Positions 43,388 through 56,849 of a DNA stretch of 64,000 bases are shown piece after piece (the first letter of the stretch is position 1; every line of letters begins with the position of its first letter). Under the pieces are notes generated by a model. It made no database searches, was not told the origin of the DNA, and was given only the letters and a program-made list of their open reading frames with translations. The position numbers and the translations under genes are program-made. Source of the stretch: Xenopus tropicalis (lineage: Eukaryota > Chordata > Amphibia > Anura > Pipidae); assembly GCF_000004195.4 (NCBI RefSeq), contig NC_030681.2, forward strand, positions 26,118,482 through 26,182,481. Direction: 5' to 3'.

Positions 43388-46300
43388 GCTTCGGTATTGT
43401 GACTTTCCTTGGGCCAGGTTGGAGCTGCAGAGTGCCATTGAGTCCTATGGGAGACATTTCCCCTGAGCCAGGTTGGAGCTGCAGAGTGCCATTGAGCCCT
43501 AAGGGAGACTTTCCTTGGGCCAGGTCGGAGCTGCAGAGTGCCATTGAGCCCTATGGGAGGCTTTCCTTGGGCCGGGTTGGAGCTGCAGAGTGCCATTGAG
43601 CCCTCTGGGAGGCTTTCCTTGGGCCAGGTTGGAGCTGCAGAGTGCCATTGAGCCCTAAGGGAGACTTTCCTTGGGCCAGGTCGGAGCTGCAGAGTGCCAT
43701 TGAGCCCTATGGGAGGCTTTCCTTGGGCCGGGTTGGAGCTGCAGAGTGCCATTGAGCCCTATGGGAGGCTTTCCTTGGGCCAGGTCGGAGCTGCAGAGTG
43801 CCATTGAGCCCTATGGGAGGCTTTCCTTGGGCCAGGTCGGAGCTGCAGAGTGCCATTGAGTCCTATGGGAGACTTTCCTTGGGCAAGGTCGGAGCTGCAG
43901 AGTGCCATTGAGCCCTATGGGAGACTTTCCTTGGGCCAGGTCGGAGCTGCAGAGTGCCATTGAGCCCTATGGGAGACTTTCCTTGGGCAGGGTTGGAGCT
44001 GCAGAGTGCCATTGAGCCCTATGGGAGAATTCCCTTGGGCCAGGTTGGAGCTGCAGAGTGCCATTGAGCCCTAAGGGAGAATTCCTTGGGCCAGGTTGGA
44101 GCTGCAGAGTGCCATTGAGCCCTATGGGAGACTTTCCTTGGGCCAGGTTGGAGCTGCAGAGTGCCATTGAGCCCTATGGGAGACTTCCCTTGGGCCAGGT
44201 TGGAGCTACAGAGTGCCATTGAGCCCTATGGGAGACCTTCCTTGGGCAAGGTTGGAGCTGCAGAGTGCCATTGAGCCCTATGGGAGGCTTTCCTTGGGCC
44301 AGGTTGTAGCTGCAGAGTGCCATTGAGTCCTATGGGAGACTTTCCTTGGGCCGGGTTGGAGCTGCAGAGTGCCATTGAGCCCTATGGGAGACCTTCCTTG
44401 GGCCAGGTTGGAGCTGCAGAGTGCCATTGAGCCCTATGGGAGACCTTCCTTGGGCCAGGTTGGAGCTGCAGAGTGCCATTGAGCCCTATAGGAGACTTTC
44501 CTTGGGCCAGGTTGGAGCTGCAGAGTGCCATTGAGCCCTATGGGAGACCTTCCTTGGGCCAGGTTGGAGCTGCAGAGTGCCATTGAGCTCTATGGGAGAC
44601 TTTCCTTGGGCCAGGTTGGAGCTGCAGAGTGCCATTAAGCCCTATGGGAGACTTCCCTTGGGCCAGGTCAGAGCTGCAGAGTGCCATTGAGCCCTATGGG
44701 AGGGGCCAGGTTGGAGCTGCAGAGTGCCATTGAGCCCTATGGGAGACTTTCCTTGGGCCAGGTCGGAGCTGCAGAGTGCCATTGAGCCCTATGGGAAACT
44801 TTCCTTGGGCCGGGTTGGAGCTGCAGAGTGCCATTGAGCCCTATGGGAGACTTTCCTTGGGCCAGGTTGGAGCTGCAGAGTGCCATTGAGCCCTATGGGA
44901 AACTTTCCTTGGGCCGGGTTGGAGCTGCAGAGTGCCATTGAGTCCTATGGGAGACTTTCCTTGGGCCGGGTTGGAGCTGCAGAGTGCCATTGAGCCCTAT
45001 GGGAGACCTTCCTTGGGCCAGGTTGGAGCTGCAGAGTGCCATTGAGCCCTATGGGAGACTTTCCTTGGGCCAGGTTGGAGCTGCAGAGTGCCATTGAGCC
45101 CTATGGGAGACCTTCCTTGGGCCAGGTTGGAGCTGCAGAGTGCCATTGAGCTCTATGGGAGACTTTCCTTGGGCCAGGTTGGAGCTGCAGAGTGCCATTA
45201 AGCCCTATGGGAGACTTCCCTTGGGCCAGGTCAGAGCTGCAGAGTGCCATTGAGCCCTATGGGAGGGGCCAGGTTGGAGCTGCAGAGTGCCATTGAGCCC
45301 TATGGGAGACTTTCCTTGGGCCAGGTCGGAGCTGCAGAGTGCCATTGAGCCCTATGGGAAACTTTCCTTGGGCCGGGTCGGAGCTGCAGAGTGCCATTGA
45401 GCCCTATGGGAGGCTTTCCTTGGGCCAGGTCGGAGCTGCAGAGTGCCATTGAGTCCTATGGGAGACTTTCCTTGGGCAAGGTCGGAGCTGCAGAGTGCCA
45501 TTGAGCCCTATGGGAGACTTTCCTTGGGCCAGGTCGGAGCTGCAGAGTGCCATTGAGCCCTATGGGAGACTTTCCTTGGGCCAGGTTGGAGCTGCAGAGT
45601 GCCATTGAGCCCTATGGGAGACTTCCCTTGGGCCAGGTCAGAGCTACAGAGTGCCATTGAGCCCTATGGGAGACCTTCCTTGGGCAAGGTTGGAGCTGCA
45701 GAGTGCCATTGAGCCCTATGGGAGGCTTTCCTTGGGCCAGGTTGTAGCTGCAGAGTGCCATTGAGTCCTATGGGAGACTTTCCTTGGGCCGGGTTGGAGC
45801 TGCAGAGTGCCATTGAGCCCTATGGGAGACCTTCCTTGGGCCAGGTTGGAGCTGCAGAGTGCCATTGAGCCCTATGGGAGACCTTCCTTGGGCCAGGTTG
45901 GAGCTGCAGAGTGCCATTGAGTCCTATGGGAGACCTTCCTTGGGCCAGGTTGGAGCTGCAGAGTGCCATTGAGCCCTATGGGAGACTTTCCTTGGGCCAG
46001 GTTGGAGCTGCAGAGTGCCATTGAGCCCTATAGGAGACTTTCCTTGGGCCAGGTTGGAGCTGCAGAGTGCCATTGAGCCCTATGGGAGACCTTCCTTGGG
46101 CCAGGTTGGAGCTGCAGAGTGCCATTGAGCTCTATGGGAGACTTTCCTTGGGCCAGGTTGGAGCTGCAGAGTGCCATTGAGCCCTATGGGAGACTTCCCT
46201 TGGGCCAGGTCAGAGCTGCAGAGTGCCATTGAGCCCTATGGGAGGGGCCAGGTTGGAGCTGCAGAGTGCCATTGAGCCCTATGGGAGACTTTCCTTGTGC

Positions 46301-48164
46301 CAGGTCGGAGCTGCAGAGTGCCATTGAGCCCTATGGGAAACTTTCCTTGGGCCGGGTTGGAGCTGCAGAGTGCCATTGAGCCCTATGGGAGACTTTCCTT
46401 GGGCCAGGTTGGAGCTGCAGAGTGCCATTGAGCCCTATGGGAAACTTTCCATGGGCCGGGTTGGAGCTGCAGAGCACCATTGAGTCCTATGGGAGACTTT
46501 CCTTGGGCCGGGTTGGAGCTGCAGAGTGCCATTGAGCCCTATGGGAGACCTTCCTTGGGCCAGGTTGGAGCTGCAGAGTGCCATTGAGCCCTATGGGAGA
46601 CTTTCCTTGGGCCAGGTTGGAGCTGCAGAGTGCCATTGAGCCCTATGGGAGACCTTCCTTGGGCCAGGTTGGAGCTGCAGAGTGCCATTGAGCCCTATGG
46701 GAGACTTTCCTTGGGCCAGGTTGGAGCTGCAGAGTGCCATTGAGCTCTATGGGAGACTTTCCTTGTGCCAGGTTGGAGCTGCAGAGTGCCATTAAGCCCT
46801 ATGGGAGACTTCCCTTGGGCCAGGTCAGAGCTGCAGAGTGCCATTGAGCCCTATGGGAGGGGCCAGGTTGGAGCTGCAGAGTGCCATTGAGCCCTATGGG
46901 AGACTTTCCTTGGGCCAGGTCGGAGCTGCAGAGTGCCATTGAGCCCTATGGGAAACTTTCCTTGGGCCGGGTTGGAGCTGCAGAGTGCCATTGAGCCCTA
47001 TGGGAGACTTTCCTTGGGCCAAGTTGGAGCTGCAGAGTGCCATTGAGCCCTATGGGAGACTTTCCTTGGGCCGGGTTGGAGCTGCAGAGTGCCATTGAGC
47101 CCTATGGGAGACTTCCCCTGGGCCGGGTTGGAGCTGCAGAGTGCCATTGAGCCCTATGGGAGACTTTCCTTGGGCCAGGTTGGAGCTGCAGAGTGCCATT
47201 GAGCCCTATGGGAGACTTTCCTTGGGCCAGGTTGGAGCTGCAGAATGCCATTGAGCCCTATGGGAAACTTTCCTTGGGCCGGGTTGGAGCTGCAGAGTGC
47301 TATTGAGCCCTATGGGAGACTTTCCTTGGGCCGGGTTGGAGCTGCAGAGTGCCAATGAGCCCTATGGGAGACTATCCTTGGGCCAGGTTGGAGCTGCAGA
47401 GTGCCATTGAGCCCTATGGGAGACTTTCCTTGGACCGGGTTGGAGCTGCAGAGTGCCATTGAGCCCTATGGGAGACTTTCCTTGGGCCGGGTTGGAGCTG
47501 CAGAGTGCCAATGAGCCCTATGGGAGACTTTCCTTGGGCCAGGTTGGAGCTGCAGAGTGCCATTGAGCCCTATGGGAGACTTTCCTTGGGCCAAGTTGGA
47601 GCTGCAGAGTGCCATTGAGCCCTATGGGAGACTTTCCTTGGGCCGGGTTGGAGCTGCAGAGTGCCATTGAGCCCTATGGGAGACTTCCCCTGGGCCAGGT
47701 TGGAGCTGCAGAGTGCCAATGAGCCCTATGGGAGACTTTCCTTGGGCCAGGTCGAGCTGCAGAGTGCCATTGAGCCCTATGGGAGACTTCCCCTGAGCCA
47801 GGTTGGAGCTGCACAGTGCCATTGAGCCCTATGGGAGACTTTCCTTGGACCGGGTTGGAGCTGCAGAGTGCCATTGAGCCCTATGGGAGACTTTCCTTGG
47901 ACCGGGTTGGAGCTGCAGGGTGCCATTGAGCCCTATGGGAGACTTTCCTTGGGCCAGGTCGGAGCTGCAGAGTGCCATTGAGCCCTATGGGAAACTTTCC
48001 TTGGGCCGGGTTGGAGCTGCAGAGTGCCATTGAGCCCTATGGGAGACTTTCCTTGGACCAGGTTGGAGCTGCAGAGTGCCATTGAGCCCTATGGGAAACT
48101 TTCCTTGGGCTGGGTTGGAGCTGCAGAGTGCCATTGAGCCCTATGGGAGACCTTCCTTGGGCCA

Positions 48165-51100
48165 GGTTGGAGCTGCAGAGTGCCATTGAGCCCTATGGGA
48201 GACTTTCCTTGGGCCAGGTCGGAGCTGCAGAGTGCCATTGAGCCCTATGGGAGACCTTCCTTGGGCCAGGTTGGAGCTGCAGAGTGCCATTGAGCTCTAT
48301 GGGAGACTTTCCTTGGGCCAGGTTGGAGCTGCAGAGTGCCATTAAGCCCTATGGGAGACTTCCCTTGGGCCAGGTCAGAGCTGCAGAGTGCCATTGAGCC
48401 CTATGGGAGGGGCCAGGTTTGAGCTGCAGAGTGCCATTGAGCCCTATGGGAGACTTTCCTTGGGCCAGGTCGGAGCTGCAGAGTGCCATTGAGCCCTATG
48501 GGAAACTTTCCTTGGGCCGGGTTGGAGCTGCAGAGTGCCATTGAGCCCTATGGGAGACTTTCCTTGGGCCAGGTTGGAGCTGCAGAGTGCCATTGAGCCC
48601 TATGGGAGACTTTCCTTGGGCCGGGTTGGAGCTGCAGAGTGCCATTGAGCCCTATGGGAGACTTCCCCTGGGCCAGGTTGGAGCTGCAGAGTGCCATTGA
48701 GGGCTATGGGAGACTTTCCTTGGGCCGGGTTGGAGCTGCAGATTGCCATTGAGCCCTATGGGAGACTTTCCTTGGGCCGGGTTGGAGCTGCAGAATGCCA
48801 TTGAGCCCTATGGGAAACTTTCCTTGGGCCGGGTTGGAGCTGCAGAGTGCTTTTGAGCCCTATGGGAGACTTTCCTTGGGCCGGGTTGGAGCTGCAGAGT
48901 GCGAATGAGCCCTATGGGAGACTTTCCTTGGGCCAGATTGGAGCTGCAGAGTGCCATTGAGCCCTATGGGAGACTTCCCTTGGGCCAGGTCGAGCTGCAG
49001 AGTGCCATTGAGCCCTATGGGAGACTTCCCCTGAGCCAGGTTGGAGCTGCAGAGTGCCATTGAGCCCTATGGGAGACTTTCCTTGGGCCAGGTTGGAGCT
49101 GCAGAGTGCCATTGAGCCCTATGGGAGACTTTCCTTGGGCCGGGTTGGAGCTGCAGAGTGCCATTGAGCCCTATGGGAGACTTTCCTTGGGCCGGGTTGG
49201 AGCTGCAGAGTGCCATTGAGCCCTAAGGGAGACCTTCCTTGGGCCAGGTTGGAGCTGCAGAGTGCCATTGAGCCCTATGGGAGACCTTCCTTGGGCCAGG
49301 TTGGAGCTGCAGAGTGCCATTGAGCTCTATGGGAGGCTTTCCTTGGGCCAGGTTGGAGCTGCAGAGTGCCATTCAGCCCTATGGGAGACTTCCCTTGGGC
49401 CAGGTCAGAGCTGCAGAGTGCCATTGAGTCCTATGGGAGGGGCAAGTTGGAGCTGCAGAGTGCCATTGAGCCCTATGGGAGACTTTCCTTGGGCCAGGTC
49501 GGAGCTGCAGAGTGCCATTGAGCCCTATGGGAGACTTTCCTTGGGCCGGGTTGGAGCTGCAGAGTGCCATTGAGCCCTATGGAAGACTTTCCTTGGGCCA
49601 GGTTGGAGCTGCAGAGTGCCATTGAGCCCTATGGGAGACTTTCCTTGGGCCGGGTTGGAGCTGCAGAGTGCCATTGAGCCTTATGGGAGACTTCCCCTGG
49701 GCCAGGTTGGAGCTGCAGAGTGCCATTGAGCCCTATGGGAGACTTTCCTTGGGCCGGGTTGGAGCTGCAGAGTGCCATTGAGCCCTATGGGAGACTTTCC
49801 TTGGGCCGGGTTGCAGCTGCAGAATGCCATTGAGCCCTATGGGAGACTTTCCTTGGGCCGGGTTGGAGCTGCAGAGTGCTATTGAGCCCTATGGGAGACT
49901 TTCCTTAGGCCAGGTTGGAGCTGCAGAGTGCCAATGAGCCCTATGGGAGACTTTCCTTGGGCCATGTTGGAGCTGCAGAGTGCCATTGAGCCCTATGGGA
50001 GACTTCCCTTGGGCCAGGTTGGAGCTACAGAGTGCCATTGAGCCCTATGGGAAACCTTCCTTTGGCCAGGTCGGAGCTGCAGAGTGCCATTGAGCCCTAT
50101 GGGAGGCTTTCCTTGGGCCAGGTTGGAGCTGCAGAGTGCCATTGAGCCCTATGGGAGACTTTCCTTGGGCCAGGTCGGAGCTGCAGAGTGCCATTGAGCC
50201 CTATGGGAGGCTTTCCTTGGGCCAGGTTGAAGCTGCAGAGTGCCATTGAGCCCTATAAGAGGCTTTCCTAGGGCCGGGTTTGAGCTGCAGAGTGCCATTG
50301 AGCCCAATGGGAGACTTTCCTTGGGCCAGGTTGGAGCTGCAGAGTGCCATTGAGCCCTATGGGAGACCTTCCTTGGGCTGGGTTGGAGCTGCAGAGTGCC
50401 ATTGAGCCCTATGGGAGACTTCCCCTGGGCCAGGTCGGAGCTGCAGAGTGCCATTGAGCCCTATGGGAGACTTCCCCTGGGCCAGGTTGGAGCTGCAGAG
50501 TTCCATTGAGCCCTATGGGAGTTTTTCCTTGTGCCGGGTTGGAGCTGCAGAGTGCCATTGAGCCCTATGGGAGACTTTTCTTGGGCCAGGTCGTAGCTGC
50601 AGAGTGCCATTGAGCCCTATGGGAGACTTCCCCTGGGCAAGGTTGGAGCTGCAGAGTGCCATTGAGCCCTATGGGAGACCTTCCTTGGGCCGGGTTGGAG
50701 CTGCAGAGTGCCATTGAGCCCTATGGGAGACTTTCCTTGGGCTGGGTTGGAGCTGCAGAGTGCCATTGAGCCCTATGGGAGACTTTCCTTGGGCCGGGTT
50801 GGAGCTGCAGAGTGCCATTGAGCCCTATGGGAGACTTCCCTTGGGCCAGGTTGGAGCTGCAGAGTGCCATTGAGCCCTATGGGAGACTTTCCTTGGGCCA
50901 GGTCGGAGCTGCAGAGTGCCATTGAGCCCTATGGGAGACTTTCCTTGGGCCGGGTTGGAGCTGCAGAGTGCCATTGAGCCCTATGGGAGACTTTCCTTGG
51001 GCCAGGTCGAGCTGCAGAGTGCCATTGAGCCCTATGGGAGACTTCCCCTGAGCCAGGTTGGAGCTGCACAGTGCCATTGAGCCCTATGGGAGACTTTCCT

Positions 51101-54100
51101 TGGACCGGGTTGGAGCTGCAGAGTGCCATTGAGCCCTATGGGAGACTTTCCTTGGACCGGGTTGGAGCTGCAGAGTGCCATTGAGCCCTATGGGAGACTT
51201 TCCTTGGGCTGGGTTGGGCTGCAGAGTGCCATTGAGCCCTATGGGAGACTTTTCTTGGGCTGGGTTGGGCTGCAGAGTGCCATTGAGCCCTATGGGAGGC
51301 TTTCCTTGGGCCAGGTCGGAGCTGCAGAGTGCCATTGAGCCCTATGGGAGACTTTCCTTGGGCCAGGTCGGAGCTGCAGAGTGCCATTGAGCCCTATGGG
51401 AGACTTCCCCTGAGCCAGGTTGGAGCTGCAGAGTGCCATTGAGCCCTATGGGAGACTTTCCTTGGGCCAGGTTGTAGCTGCAGAGTGCCATTGAGCCCTA
51501 TGGGAGACTTTCCTTGGGCCAGGTTGGAGCTGCAGAGTGCCATTGAGCCCTATGGGAGACTTCCCTTCGGCCAGGTCGGAGATGCAGAGTGCTATTGAGC
51601 CCTATGGGAGACTTCCCCTGAGCAAGGTTGGAGCTGCAGAGTGCCATTGAGCCCTATGGAAGACTTTCCTTGGGCCAGGTTGGAGCTACAGAGTGCCATT
51701 GAGTCCTATGGGAGACATTTCCCCTGAGCCAGGTTGGAGCTGCAGAGTGCCATTGAGCCCTAAGGGAGACTTTCCTTGGGCCAGGTCGGAGCTGCAGAGT
51801 GCCATTGAGCCCTATGGGAGGCTTTCCTTGGGCCAGGTCGGAGCTGCAGAGTGCCATTGAGCCCTATGGGAGGCTTTCCTTGGGCCAGGTCGGAGCTTCA
51901 GAGTGCCATTGAGTCCTATGGGAGACTTTCCTTAGGCAAGGTCGGAGCTGCAGAGTGCCATTGAGCCCTATGGGAGACTTTCCTTGGGCCAGGTCGGAGC
52001 TGCAGAGTGCCATTGAGCCCTATGGGACACTTTCCTTGGGCCAGGTTGGAGCTGCAGAGTGCCATTGAGCCCTATGGGAGACTTTCCTTGGGCCAGGTTG
52101 TAGCTGCAGAGTGCCATTGAGCCCTATGGGAGACTTTCCTTGGGCCAGGTTGGAGCTGCAGAGTGCCATTGAGCCCTATGGGAGACTTCCCTTCGGCCAG
52201 GTCGGAGATGCAGAGTGCTATTGAGCCCTATGGGAGACTTCCCCTGAGCAAGGTTGGAGCTGCAGAGTGCCATTGAGCCCTATGGAAGACTTTCCTTGGG
52301 CCAGGTTGGAGCTACAGAGTGCCATTGAGTCCTATGGGAGACATTTCCCCTGAGCCAGGTTGGAGCTGCAGAGTGCCATTGAGCCCTAAGGGAGACTTTC
52401 CTTGGGCCAGGTCGGAGCTGCAGAGTGCCATTGAGCCCTATGGGAGGCTTTCCTTGGGCCAGGTCGGAGCTGCAGAGTGCCATTGAGCCCTATGGGAGGC
52501 TTTCCTTGGGCCAGGTCGGAGCTTCAGAGTGCCATTGAGTCCTATGGGAGACTTTCCTTAGGCAAGGTCGGAGCTGCAGAGTGCCATTGAGCCCTATGGG
52601 AGACTTTCCTTGGGCCAGGTCGGAGCTGCAGAGTGCCATTGAGCCCTATGGGAGACTTTCCTTGGGCCAGGTTGGAGCTGCAGAGTGCCATTGAGCCCTG
52701 AGGGAGAATTCCTTGGGCCAGGTTGGAGCTGCAGAGTGCCATTGAGCCCTATGGGAGACTTTCCTTGGGCCAGGTTGGAGCTGCAGAGTGCCATTGAGCC
52801 CTGAGGGAGAATTCCTTGGGCCAGGTTGGAGCTGCAGAGTGCCATTGAGCCCTATGGGAGACTTTCCTTGGGCCAGGTTGGAGCTGCAGAGTGCCATTGA
52901 GCCCTATGGGAGACTTCCCTTGGGCCAGGTTGGAGCTACAGAGTGCCATTGAGCCCTACGGGAGACCTTCCTTGGGCAAGGTTGGAGCTGCAGAGTGCCA
53001 TTGAGCCCTATGGGAGGCTTTCCTTGGGCCAGGTTGTAGCTGCAGAGTGCCATTGAGTCCTATGGGAGACTTTCCTTGGGCCGGGTTGGAGCTGCAGAGT
53101 GCCATTGAGCCCTATGGGAGACCTTCCTTGGGCCAGGTTGGAGGTGCAGAGTGCCATTGAGCCCTATGGGAGACTTTCCTTGGGCCAGGTTGGAGCTGCA
53201 GAGTGCCATTGAGCCCTATGGGAGACATTCCTTGGGCCAGGTTGGAGCAGCAGAGTGCCCTTGAGCTCTATGGGAGACTTTCCTTGGGCCAGGTTGGAGC
53301 TGCAGAGTGCAATTAACCTATATGGGAGACTTCCCTTTGGCCAGGTCAGAGCTGCAGAGTGCCATTGAGCCCTATGGGAGGGGCCAGGTTGGAGCTGAAG
53401 AGTGCCATTGAGCCCTATGGGAGACTTTCCTTGGGCCAGGTCGGAGCTGCAGAGTGCCATTGAGCCCTATGGGAAACTTTCCTTGGGCCGGGTTTGAGCT
53501 GCAGAGTGCCATTGAGCCCTATGGGAGACTTTCCCTGGGCCAGGTTGGAGCTGCAGAGTGCCATTGAGCTCTATGGGAAACTTTCCTTGGGCCGGGTTGG
53601 AGCTGCAGAGTGCCATTGAGCCCTATGGGAGACCTTCCTTGGGCCAGGTTGGAGCTGCAGAGTGCCATTGAGCCCTATGGGAGACTTTCCTTGGGCCAGG
53701 CCGGAGCTGCAGAGTGCCATTGAACCCTATGGGAGACCTTCCTTGGGCCAGGTTTGAGCTGCAGAGTGCCATTGAGCTCTATGGGAGACTTTCCTTGGGC
53801 CAGGTTGGAGCTGCAGAGTGCCATTAAGCCCTATGGGAGACTTCCCTTGGGCCAGGTCAGAGCTGCAGAGTGCCATTGAGCCCTATGGGAGGGGCCAGGT
53901 CGGAGCTGCAGAGTGCCATTGAGCCCTATGGGAGACTTTCCTTGGGCCAGGTCTGAGCTGCAGAGTGCCATTGAGCCCTATGGGAAACTTTCCTTGGGCC
54001 GGGTTGGAGCTGCAGAGTGCCATTGAGCCCTATGGGAGACTTTCCTTGAGCCAGGTTGGAGCTGCAGAGTGCCATTGAGCCCTATGGGAGACTTTCCTTG

Positions 54101-56849
54101 GGCCGGGTTGGAGCTGCAGAGTGCCATTGAGCCCTATGGGAGACTTCCCCTGGGCAAAGTTGGAGCTGCAGAGTGCCATTGAGCCCTATGGGAGACTTTC
54201 CTTGGGCCGGGTTGGAGCTGCAGATTGCCATTGAGCCCTATGGGAGACTTTCCTTGGGCCGGGTTGGAGCTGCAGAATGCCATTGAGCCCTATGGGAAAC
54301 TTTCCTTGGGCCGGGTTGGAGCTGCAGAGTGCTATTGAGCCCTATGGGAGACTTTCCTTGGGCCGGGTTGGAGCTGCAGAGTGCGAATGAGCCCTATGGG
54401 AGACTTTCCTTGGGCCAGGTTGGAGCTGCAGAGTGCCATTGAGCCCTATGGGAGACTTCCCTTGGGCCAGGTCGAGCTGCAGAGTGCCATTGAGCCCTAT
54501 GGGAGACTTCCCCTGAGCCAGGTTGGAGCTGCAGAGTGCCATTGAGCCCTATGGGAGACTTTCCTTGGGCCAGGTTGGAGCTGCAGAGTGCCATTGAGCC
54601 CTATGGGAGACTTTCCTTGGGCCAGGTCGAGCTGCAGAGTGCCATTGAGCCCTATGGGAGACTTCCCCTGAGCCAGGTTGGAGCTGCAGAGTGCCATTGA
54701 GCCCTATGGGAGACTTTCCTTGGGCCAGGTTGGAGCTGCAGAGTGCCATTGAGCCCTATGGGAGACTTTCCTTGGGCCAGGTTGGAGCTGCAGAGTGCCA
54801 TTGAGCCCTATGGGAGACTTTCCTTGGGCCGGGTTGGAGCTGCAGAGTGCCATTGAGCCCTATGGGAGACCTTCCTTGGGCCAGGTTGGAGCTGCAGAGT
54901 GCCATTGAGCCCTATGGGAGACCTTCCTTTGGCCAGGTTGGAGCTGCAGAGTGCCATTGAGCTCTATGGGAGGCTTTCCTTGGGCCAGGTTGGAGCTGCA
55001 GAGTGCCATTCAGCCCTATGAGAGACTTCCCTTGGGCCAGGTCAGAGCTGCAGAGTGCCATTGAGTCCTATGGGAGGGGCAAGTTGGAGCTGCAGAGTGC
55101 CATTGAGCCCTATGGGAGACTTTCCTTGGGCCAGGTCGGAGCTGCAGAGTGCCATTGAGCCCTATGGGAGACTTTCCTTGGGCCGGGTTGGAGCTGCAGA
55201 GTGCCATTGAGCCCTATGGAAGACTTTCCTTGGGCCAGGTTGGAGCTGCAGAGTGCCATTGAGCCCTATGGGAGACTTTCCTTGGGCCGGGTTAGAGCTG
55301 CAGAGTGCCATTGAGCCTTATGGGAGACTTCCCCTGGGCCAGGTTGGAGCTGCAGAGTGCCATTGAGCCCTATGGGAGACTTTCCTTGGGCCGGGTTGGA
55401 GCTGCAGAGTGCCATTGAGCCCTATGGGAGACTTTCCTTGGGCCGGGTTGGAGCTGCAGAATGCCATTGAGCCCTATGGGAGACTTTCCTTGGGCCGGGT
55501 TGGAGCTGCAGAGTGCTATTGAGCCCTATGGGAGACTTTCCTTAGGCCGTGTTGGAGCTGCAGAGTGCCAATGAGCCCTATGGGAGACTTTCCTTGGGCC
55601 AGGTTGGAGCTGCAGAGTGCCATTGAGCCATATGGGAGACTTCCCTTGGGCCAGGTTGGAGCTACAGAGTGCCATTGAGCCCTATGGGAAACCTTCCTTT
55701 GGCCAGGTTGGAGCAGCAGAGTGCCATTGAGCCCTATGGGAGGCTTTCCTTGGGCCAGGTTGGAGCTGCAGAGTGCCATTGAGCCCTATGGGAGACTTTC
55801 CTTGGGCCAGGTCGGAGCTGCAGAGTGCCATTGAGCCCTATGGGAGGCTTTCCTTGGGCCAGGTTGAAGCTGCAGAGTGCCATTGAGCCCTATAAGAGGC
55901 TTTCCTTGGGCCGGGTTTGAGCTGCAGAGTGCCATTGAGCCCAATGGGAGACTTTCCTTGGCCTGGGTTGGAGCTGCAGAGTGCCATTGAGCCCTATGGG
56001 AGACTTTCCTTGGGCCAGGTTGGAGCTGCAGAGTGCCATTGAGCCCTATGGGAGACCTTCCTTGGGCTGGGTTGGAGCTTCAGAGTGCCATTGAGCCCTA
56101 TGGGAGACTTCCCCTGGGCCAGGTCGGAGCTGCAGAGTGCCATTGAGCCCTATGGGAGACTTCCCCTGGGCCAGGTTGGAGCTGCAGAGTTCCATTGAGC
56201 CCTATGGGAGTTTTTCCTTGTGCCGGGTTGGAGCTGCAGAGTGCCATTGAGCCCTATGGGAGTTTTTCCCTTGGCCGGGTTGGAGCTGCAGAGTGCCATT
56301 GAGCCCTATGGGAGACTTTCCTTGGGCCAGGTCGGAGCTGCAGAGTGCCATTGAGCCCAATGGGAGACTTCCCCTGGGCAAGGTTGGAGCTGCAGAGTGC
56401 CATTGAGCCCTATGGGAGACTTTCCTTGGGCCGGGTTGGAGCTGCAGAGTGCCATTGAGCCCTATGGGAGACTTTCCTTGGGCTGGGTTGGAGCTGCAGA
56501 GTGCCATTGAGCCCTATGGGAGACTTTCCTTGGGCCGGGTTGGAGCTGCAGAGTGCCATTGAGCCCTATGGGAGACTTTCCTTGGGCCGGGTTGGAGCTG
56601 CAGAGTGCCATTGAGCCCTATGGGAGACTTCCCCTGGGCCAGGTTTGAGCTGCAGAGTGCCATTGAGCCCTATGGGAGACTTTCCTTGGGCCAGGTCGGA
56701 GCTGCAGAGTGCCATTGAGCCCTATGGGAGACTTTCCTTGGGCCGGGTTGGAGCTGCAGAGTGCCATTGAGCCCTCTGGGAGGCTTTCCTTGGGCCAGGT
56801 TGGAGCTGCAGAGTGCCATTGAGCCCTAAGGGAGACTTTCCTTGGGCCA
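48165..56849. repeat. Higher-order repeat, copy 1 (8,685 bp)
   Basis: Every distinctive variant here recurs exactly 8,685 bp later: 48912/57597, 49262/57947, 50149/58834, 51654/60339, 53164/61849 and 55016/63701. The order breaks near 48150-48165 on the left, where CTATGGGAGACCTTCC in the upstream array faces CTAAGGGAGACTTTCC. Length corresponds to about 167 units. Nested inside are a 626-bp direct duplication (51415-52690) and a 5.5-kb-offset partial repeat of 48.2-50.9 kb at 53.7-56.5 kb. Confidence 0.93.
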
